A stretch of DNA of 64,000 bases from Mycolicibacterium sp. CBMA 226 (GTDB lineage: Bacteria; Actinomycetota; Actinomycetes; Mycobacteriales; Mycobacteriaceae): assembly GCF_009729075.1 (NCBI RefSeq), contig NZ_VTGY01000012.1, forward strand, positions 1 through 64,000, written 5' to 3'. Positions 62,454 through 64,000 of this stretch are shown here, piece by piece. The position numbers and the translations under genes are program-made. Numbering within the stretch: the stretch's first letter is position 1; every line of letters begins with the position of its first letter. The notes below the pieces were generated by a model. It worked only from the letters and a program-made list of their open reading frames with translations. It was not told the origin of the DNA and did not search any database.

Positions 62454-63686
62454 TCAGTGTCCGGCGTCGAACGCCACCGGCAGAGTCTGCGGGCCGCTGA
62501 CCGCCATCAGCGGCTTCCACGGCGCCGGCCCCGTGCGGCGAATGTTCGGCATCCGTCGCGTCAGCACCGTGAGCGCTCTGACCAGTTCCAGTCGCGCGAG
62601 ATGCGAGCCGAGGCAGTAGTGCACACCACCACCGAACGTGAGCATCGGTGGTGCATCATGCCGGGTGATGTCGAACTGATCGGGGTTGTCGTACACCTGC
62701 GGATCACGGTTCGCCGCAGCGGTATTGGCGATGACGAGTGAGTCCCGCGGAAAGAGGTACCCCGACAGTTCCACGTCTTCGGTGACATACCGTGGCACGT
62801 TGAGCACGATCGGCGCGAACCTCATCACTTCATCGACCGCCTGGGGTACCAACTCGGGATGTGTTGCGAGGAGCGCCCACTGGTCCGGGTGATCGCAGAG
62901 GATATCGACGGCGGCGGCGAGCTGGTTACGGGTGGTGTCGGTGCCCGCGGCAAGGATTCCCATGGACAGCATGAGCAGTTCGGCATGGCTGAGCCGGTCG
63001 CCGTCGTCTTCCGCCCGGATGAGGTCGGAGAGCAGGTCGTCGGTCAGCGTGGCGCGGCGCTCGGTGATCATCGCATCGATGTAGTCGTCGAATTTCTGCC
63101 AGGCCGTGAGGATTTCGTCTTCGTGGGCGGCGACGTCCCACCGGAACATCTTGAAGATGTCGTCGGTCCAATCCGAGAACAGCCGCCAGTCGGTTCGTGG
63201 CGCGCCGAACAACGCGCAGATCACCGGGATGGGATATGGCTGGGCGACGTCGGCGACGATGTCGCAATGTCCCATGGCGGCAACGGGATCCACCAACTCG
63301 GCCAGGATCGAGTCGATCAGCGAATCGAGCCGGCCGACGGCCCTGCCGGTGAACGCCTTGCACACCAGCTTCCGCAGCCGGGTGTGCTCATCGCCGTCGA
63401 GGCTGAGCAGCGCACTGCCGATGCGGTCCCACAGCGGACCTCCGGTGACTCCTCTCGGCACCAACCCACGAACGCCGGGCTGATGAAAGCGCGAGTCGCG
63501 CAGGACCGTACGGACCAACTCGTAGCTCAGCACCTCCGGCGCGTGTGGCCCGATGACCACGGGTGACTGCCGGCGGGCGTCTCTGATCATCCGGTGCGCC
63601 CTTGCCGGGGCATCGACGGCTTCATAGTCGATGACGGGGAGGTCGGCGTCCAAGACGTTGACAGGGTGGCTGGCGGCGACGGTCAT
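62454..63686 (-). CDS. Cytochrome P450 (family not assigned)
   Basis: 410-residue soluble P450. I-helix AAGTDTTRNQLAAA, K-helix EVMRFAP, heme loop FGGGVHYCLGSHLARLEL with the thiolate Cys. The ATG was chosen for the strong GGGGAG 7 nt upstream. Unlike CYP142 it has no KstR box in front. Substrate unknown. About 80 nt upstream lies the end of a CoA-transferase gene on the same strand. No ferredoxin gene is adjacent. Confidence 0.87.
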   Translation of the reverse strand: MTVAASHPVNVLDADLPVIDYEAVDAPARAHRMIRDARRQSPVVIGPHAPEVLSYELVRTVLRDSRFHQPGVRGLVPRGVTGGPLWDRIGSALLSLDGDEHTRLRKLVCKAFTGRAVGRLDSLIDSILAELVDPVAAMGHCDIVADVAQPYPIPVICALFGAPRTDWRLFSDWTDDIFKMFRWDVAAHEDEILTAWQKFDDYIDAMITERRATLTDDLLSDLIRAEDDGDRLSHAELLMLSMGILAAGTDTTRNQLAAAVDILCDHPDQWALLATHPELVPQAVDEVMRFAPIVLNVPRYVTEDVELSGYLFPRDSLVIANTAAANRDPQVYDNPDQFDITRHDAPPMLTFGGGVHYCLGSHLARLELVRALTVLTRRMPNIRRTGPAPWKPLMAVSGPQTLPVAFDAGH

Positions 63687-63765
63687 CGATGTCTCCCCTC
63701 GGATCCGATCAATGTCACTATCGGGCCCAGTCAGGGCTAACACATCAGCCGAACGGCGTAAATGA

Positions 63766-64000
63766 CTAGTCGAGCTGTACCGTCAGCTCGGCTCCGGTCG
63801 CCGCGATGACGTCTTCGACGCTCACGCCTGGGGCGGTCTCCCGCAGGATCAGTGTGCCGTCGCCGGGCACGTCGATGACGGCCAGGTTCGTGATGATCCG
63901 GTCGACGACGCCCTGACCGGTCAGCGGCAGCGTGCAGACCGGGACGATCTTCGGGTTGCCGGCCTTGTCGGTGTGCTCCATCAGCACGATGACCCGCGCT
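63766..64000 (-). CDS. 3-oxoacid CoA-transferase subunit B-like, C-terminal part
   Basis: C-terminal 77 residues of a class I CoA-transferase beta subunit; the gene continues beyond the right edge. The segment [42 protein letters not shown] is the typical ScoB/AtoA end, followed by [27 protein letters not shown]. The full enzyme would transfer CoA between succinyl-CoA and a 3-oxoacid. The alpha subunit should lie further right. The active-site Glu is outside the window. Confidence 0.85.
   Translation of the reverse strand, partial: ARVIVLMEHTDKAGNPKIVPVCTLPLTGQGVVDRIITNLAVIDVPGDGTLILRETAPGVSVEDVIAATGAELTVQLD

Overview
The window is high-GC actinobacterial chromosome, almost certainly from a Mycobacterium/Mycolicibacterium-type organism. 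It holds a complete mce4 sterol-import operon, KshA, KstD, HsaE/F/G, CYP142, FadE26/27, FadD17/19, EchA19 and Ltp3/Ltp4. It also has an MPT63-like antigen, an Rv0203-type heme-binding protein, an LpqN-type lipoprotein, a WS/DGAT acyltransferase, an MmpL transporter and OtsA. Gene order follows the part of the M. tuberculosis genome I know as about Rv3485c to Rv3538, read in the opposite direction. Species cannot be fixed from sequence alone. No tRNA, rRNA, CRISPR array, prophage or insertion sequence was seen, and no gap without a gene exceeds about 300 bases.

Layout. 1-6.3 kb: an MPT63-like secreted protein (cut by the left edge), then chsH3-kstD facing hsaE-hsaG-hsaF (steroid ring opening and the last steps of ring A/B catabolism). 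6.3-15.5 kb: genes that, as I recall, have no counterpart at this place in M. tuberculosis: a WS/DGAT, two SDRs, a YcgR/YcgQ-like membrane pair, a RecQ-like helicase with a C-terminal phosphoribosyltransferase-like motif, a GNAT, a hemophore-like protein and an IclR regulator. 15.7-18.9 kb: a DUF1214-SDR-sulfotransferase operon facing the IclR gene across two related palindromes. 18.9-28.7 kb: kshA and its partner, a gamma-carbonic anhydrase, a ketosteroid-isomerase-like protein with ltp3, ltp4 and a DUF35-like subunit, an F420-type oxidoreductase, an acetoacetate-decarboxylase-like protein and cyp142. 28.7-32.2 kb: an orphan sensor kinase with a tandem YbjQ-like protein and a small unknown. 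32.2-43.1 kb: echA19/fadD19, an NMO-type enzyme, an LpqN lipoprotein, a methyltransferase, fadE26-fadE27-fadD17 and fdxD-hsd4A. 43.3-53.8 kb: yrbE4AB-mce4ABCDEF-mas4AB. 53.8-64 kb: otsA with a small coupled gene, secreted and SDR genes, a two-component system facing an MmpL transporter, a flavin reductase, a second P450 and the end of a CoA-transferase.

How it works together. Mce4 imports sterol. CYP142 oxidises the side-chain terminus. FadD19/FadD17, FadE26/27, EchA19, ChsH3 and Hsd4A carry out beta-oxidation steps, and Ltp3/Ltp4 with the DUF35-like partner probably do a retro-aldol step. KstD and KshA open the ring system, and HsaE/F/G finish the resulting dienoate. Seven exact matches to the KstR consensus TNNAACNNGTTNNA sit in the promoters of these units, plus two one-mismatch sites, so one TetR-family repressor probably controls most of the catabolic genes.

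Points that deserve a second look are the paired IclR palindromes, a CTACC-AC-GGTAG dyad between a two-component system and an MmpL gene, micro-ORFs that bridge neighbouring genes, families of long perfect hairpins at gene ends, a short interspersed repeat that has entered the fadE27 coding sequence, and the helicase-PRTase fusion.
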